Part shown: one piece after another, positions 37,531 through 39,676 of the stretch
How the letters are laid out: each line of letters begins with the position of its first letter
How positions within the stretch are numbered: the first letter of the stretch is position 1
From: Candidatus Nomurabacteria bacterium
Lineage (GTDB): Bacteria > Patescibacteriota > Minisyncoccia > Phycocordibacterales > UBA9973
Assembly: GCA_023267435.1 (NCBI GenBank)
Contig: JAHFNH010000006.1
Location: forward strand, 1 to 39,676
Direction of reading: 5' to 3'
DNA length: 39,676 bases
Made by a program: the position numbers and the translations under genes
The notes under the pieces: model-generated
The model's input: the letters and a program-made list of their open reading frames with translations, nothing else
The model's database searches: none
What the model was told of the DNA's origin: nothing

Positions 37531-39676
37531 TTAAGCTTTAGGATGTGTGATGTATAACTTTCTTCCGATGATAGCTAATGCTATGATCGCAAGTATTAGA
37601 AATAGCCATCCGATCAATCGAGGCAGGGAACTTAATGCGAAGATAGAGTTCGCTTCAAGTCCGGTGCCTGTTGTCACAGAGTTTGTCACATAAGATATTT
37701 CATCTTTACTCAAGCTTGATCCGGTGACATTATAAGATGCCACTGCGGTAGTCACAAGAACATTCTGAAGGGAAGCATTAGAGTTAACTTTGCCTTTTAT
37801 TGTCATTGTACTTGTCTGATTTGGAGCCAAAGCTTTTATGTCGAAGGTTACAATGTTATTGCTTTCTAGCGTGCCTAGATCAGATTCAGTGAAATCAATC
37901 TCACTTGGAAGCTGGACGGTCAATTTTATATTTTCAAGATTCTTTGAAGCGACATTTTCGAAAGTTACAGAATAATCTACTTCATCTCCGACTGCGAGCT
38001 TTTCTTTCGTGGTTGTGATTCCAAGCTTGGCTGTCGCAACTCCAGAATAATCTTGAGAAGAATTGTTTGTGTCGTTTATAACTGGCACGTTATCCATGGA
38101 ATTTATAACATTAACATTTGATCCGTCTCCTGCTGTTGGAATTGTATTTGTATTGTCTGTCACTAGGACTATGTTGGGAGTTTGGAAGACAAGAATGTTT
38201 CCGTCATGAATCACACCTTGATTCACAGCTACTGCTCGGAAGTAGTAGATCGTATTTGGAGTTAAGTTCGTAACTACTTCTGAGAAGCTTATTGAAGCAG
38301 CTGTGCCTAAAGATTTTTGAGGTGTTGATAGATTTAAAGCAGATGTCTTTCCATATTGGAAATATCCTGTTGTTGCGGATCCATTTTGATTGATAAATAA
38401 TCCGTTCAGTTTTGCTGAAGTGGAAGTTTTCTGAGTTGCTTGAATTGTGGTGATTACTCCATTTAAGGAAGTTGAACCATTGGTAGGTGTGGTTGTGTTT
38501 GTTGTTGCGGGAGTAGTGGTTGTAGTTGTCTGGAAAGAAAGAATATTTCCTTTGACTGTGCCATAAGAATTGTTTGCGACAGCACGGAAATAATAAGTTG
38601 TGTTGGGAGTGAGGCCTGTAATATTTTGTATTAAAGATGAAACTACACTTGCTGTGCCTTGAGATGTGTGAACTGTCTCACTTGGAGTTCCTGCTAAAGT
38701 GCTTGAAGTGTTGTATTCAAACCAAGCTGTTGTCGGTGATCCATCTGGATTGATTGAACCGCCCAATGTTGCTGAAATGTTTATAACGTTTGTAGCATTC
38801 TGAGTGATGACTGTAGGTAGGAATACAATTCCACCACCTCCACCCCCGCCTCCACCACCGCCTATTGGGTTAATAGTGAAAGTAGAAGAACCAGATGTGC
38901 ATCCGCCATTGGCAACAGTAATATTTCCAGTACCAGCAGTAGTTGTGTCAGCTACGGTTAGACTAATAGTTAAAGAAATTGGACTCAAGACATTTGTTGT
39001 TCGTGCTGTTCCATTGAACAATGCAGAAGAAGTTCCGTTTACAAAATTGTTACCTGTGACAGTGACAAGAGTTGCTCCAGCTCCAGCTGTGACTGAATTA
39101 GGAGAAAGTAAAGTGATAGATGGACTTAATCCGCAACCGCCTCCTCCGCCAACTGCCAAAGTTGTAAAACTAATATTTGAGTTAACAAGATTTGGTCCGT
39201 CAGTAGCGACAAGCTTGTAGGTATATGAAGTGTTCGCTGTAAGTCCAGTCAAAGAAAAAGGAGGCAAGGTGACATTACCAATTCCTGTGATTCCGTTGAC
39301 TTGTGATCCCGGAAGGGTATTACCATTTTGATCTTGATACCAAACATTGATAGTTGTTCCATTTGGATTAACTACGCCGTTTAGAGTAGCTGTAGTTTGA
39401 GTGACGCCTGTTGCAGTGGCGGAGATGATGGAAGCGACAGGAGCTACTAGAGTTGTAAAACTAATATTTGAGTTAACAAGATTTGGTCCGTCAGTAGCGA
39501 CAAGCTTGTAGGTATATGAAGTGTTCGCTGTAAGTCCAGTCAAAGAAAAAGGAGGCAAGGTGACATTACCAATTCCTGTGATTCCGTTGACTTGTGATCC
39601 CGGAAGGGTATTACCATTTTGATCTTGATACCAAACATTGATAGTTGTTCCATTTGGATTAACTACGCCGTTTAGA
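37531..39676 (-). CDS. Modular surface protein with Fn3-like repeats, IPT/TIG, DUF11-like domain and C-terminal anchor (5' end missing)
   Basis: The frame stays open to the window edge, so the N-terminus is missing; at least 715 codons are visible. Order from the visible N-terminal side: identical Fn3-like modules (GVVNPNGTTINVWYQDQNG, SYTYKLVATDGPNLVNSNISF), an IPT/TIG-like domain (SPSITLLSPNSVTAGAGATL), an 11-Gly linker, two more Fn3-like modules (NTTYYFRAVANNSYGTVKG, NTIYYFRAVAVNQGVIHDG), a DUF11-like domain (LAVGDEVDYSVTFENVASKNLENIKLTV), and a C-terminal membrane helix (LIGWLFLILAIIALAII) with a basic tail. It should be a cell-surface stalk or adhesin. The function is inferred from architecture. 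Confidence 0.88.
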   Translation of the reverse strand, partial: LNGVVNPNGTTINVWYQDQNGNTLPGSQVNGITGIGNVTLPPFSLTGLTANTSYTYKLVATDGPNLVNSNISFTTLVAPVASIISATATGVTQTTATLNGVVNPNGTTINVWYQDQNGNTLPGSQVNGITGIGNVTLPPFSLTGLTANTSYTYKLVATDGPNLVNSNISFTTLAVGGGGGCGLSPSITLLSPNSVTAGAGATLVTVTGNNFVNGTSSALFNGTARTTNVLSPISLTISLTVADTTTAGTGNITVANGGCTSGSSTFTINPIGGGGGGGGGGGIVFLPTVITQNATNVINISATLGGSINPDGSPTTAWFEYNTSSTLAGTPSETVHTSQGTASVVSSLIQNITGLTPNTTYYFRAVANNSYGTVKGNILSFQTTTTTTPATTNTTTPTNGSTSLNGVITTIQATQKTSTSAKLNGLFINQNGSATTGYFQYGKTSALNLSTPQKSLGTAASISFSEVVTNLTPNTIYYFRAVAVNQGVIHDGNILVFQTPNIVLVTDNTNTIPTAGDGSNVNVINSMDNVPVINDTNNSSQDYSGVATAKLGITTTKEKLAVGDEVDYSVTFENVASKNLENIKLTVQLPSEIDFTESDLGTLESNNIVTFDIKALAPNQTSTMTIKGKVNSNASLQNVLVTTAVASYNVTGSSLSKDEISYVTNSVTTGTGLEANSIFALSSLPRLIGWLFLILAIIALAIIGRKLYITHPKA
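39160..39385. repeat. 226-bp identical repeat segment, copy A (291-bp period)
   Basis: Identical to 39451-39676. The period of 291 bp equals 97 codons, so whole Fn3-like modules are duplicated in frame within the surface-protein gene. Confidence 0.95.
39451..39676. repeat. 226-bp identical repeat segment, copy B, cut by the window end
   Basis: Base-for-base identical to 39160-39385 up to the last base of the window. More copies probably lie beyond the edge, and the window may end here because the repeat array breaks assembly. Confidence 0.95.

Noticed and set aside
38804-39220. Plus-strand ORF with a poly-Pro run
   Set aside because: It is the antisense shadow of the poly-Gly linker and TIG domain of the minus-strand surface protein.

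Overview
The window looks like a chromosomal piece of a Patescibacteria/CPR bacterium, most likely Parcubacteria-like. It is AT-rich, has small compact genes with few Shine-Dalgarno sites, a self-splicing-type intron in 23S rRNA, an RNase J with a long basic N-terminus, stand-alone lipid-recycling enzymes, and many small CPR-style membrane-anchored hypotheticals. UGA is used as a stop codon (for example at the end of the rodA-like gene and of the 2155-2610 gene), so the standard bacterial code applies and the UGA=Gly CPR lineages are unlikely. Lineage is inferred from gene content and style, not from a phylogeny.

Layout. 1-1013: the 3' part of 23S rRNA interrupted by a 346-nt group I intron, a spacer full of small hairpins, and 5S rRNA inside a processing stem. 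1059-2673: three small unrecognised genes, two with near-identical strong promoters, each closed by a terminator. 2687-9129: SIMPL-domain protein, an anchored hypothetical, RodA/FtsW-like protein, FolD, PAP2 phosphatase, SecD and SecF. 9237-13764: LemA, a small anchored protein, HtpX-like protease, GatC, GatA and a HEPN-like membrane protein. 13765-14361: initiator tRNA-Met, a second CAU tRNA, and an odd tRNA-Asp followed by partial copies of its own 3' end. 14392-17430: NUDIX, SET methyltransferase, alpha/beta hydrolase and two GT2 glycosyltransferases. 17464-20900: DedA, sphingomyelin-synthase-like PAP2, DgkA, thioredoxin-like, DsbB and DoxD genes. 20928-25086: copper operon csoR, copA, HMA-TauE/SafE and cupredoxin, under a CsoR-type operator. 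25102-28906: an accessory block with a Lys-rich micro-ORF, an HNH endonuclease bracketed by a 77-bp perfect direct repeat, a BCAM0308/NMD3-like zinc protein, a transglutaminase-like protein and orphan hypotheticals. 28927-35262: CPBP protease, DoxX, MFS transporter, RNase J, oligopeptide-binding protein and SecG. 35339-37458: a secreted Ig-like protein with a Bacteroidetes-type (T9SS) C-terminal sorting domain behind a structured leader. 37531-39676: a large modular surface protein, cut by the window edge, with identical 97-residue repeats.

How the genes fit together. SecD, SecF and SecG with the oligopeptide-binding protein form export and import functions. RodA-like, PAP2, DgkA, DedA and the glycosyltransferases belong to wall and lipid-carrier metabolism. 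The thioredoxin-like, DsbB and DoxD genes plus the copper operon suggest an extracytoplasmic redox and copper-handling island. Several genes (csoR, gatC, NUDIX, HNH) have a -10 hexamer 6 nt upstream of the ATG, which points to leaderless mRNAs.

Items most worth attention: the T9SS-tailed protein in a CPR-like genome, the 23S L2593 intron, the repeat-bracketed HNH/micropeptide locus, the tRNA-Asp with a non-canonical T-loop and nearby inverted and direct copies of its 3' end, and palindromic repeats inserted in frame in htpX and gatA.
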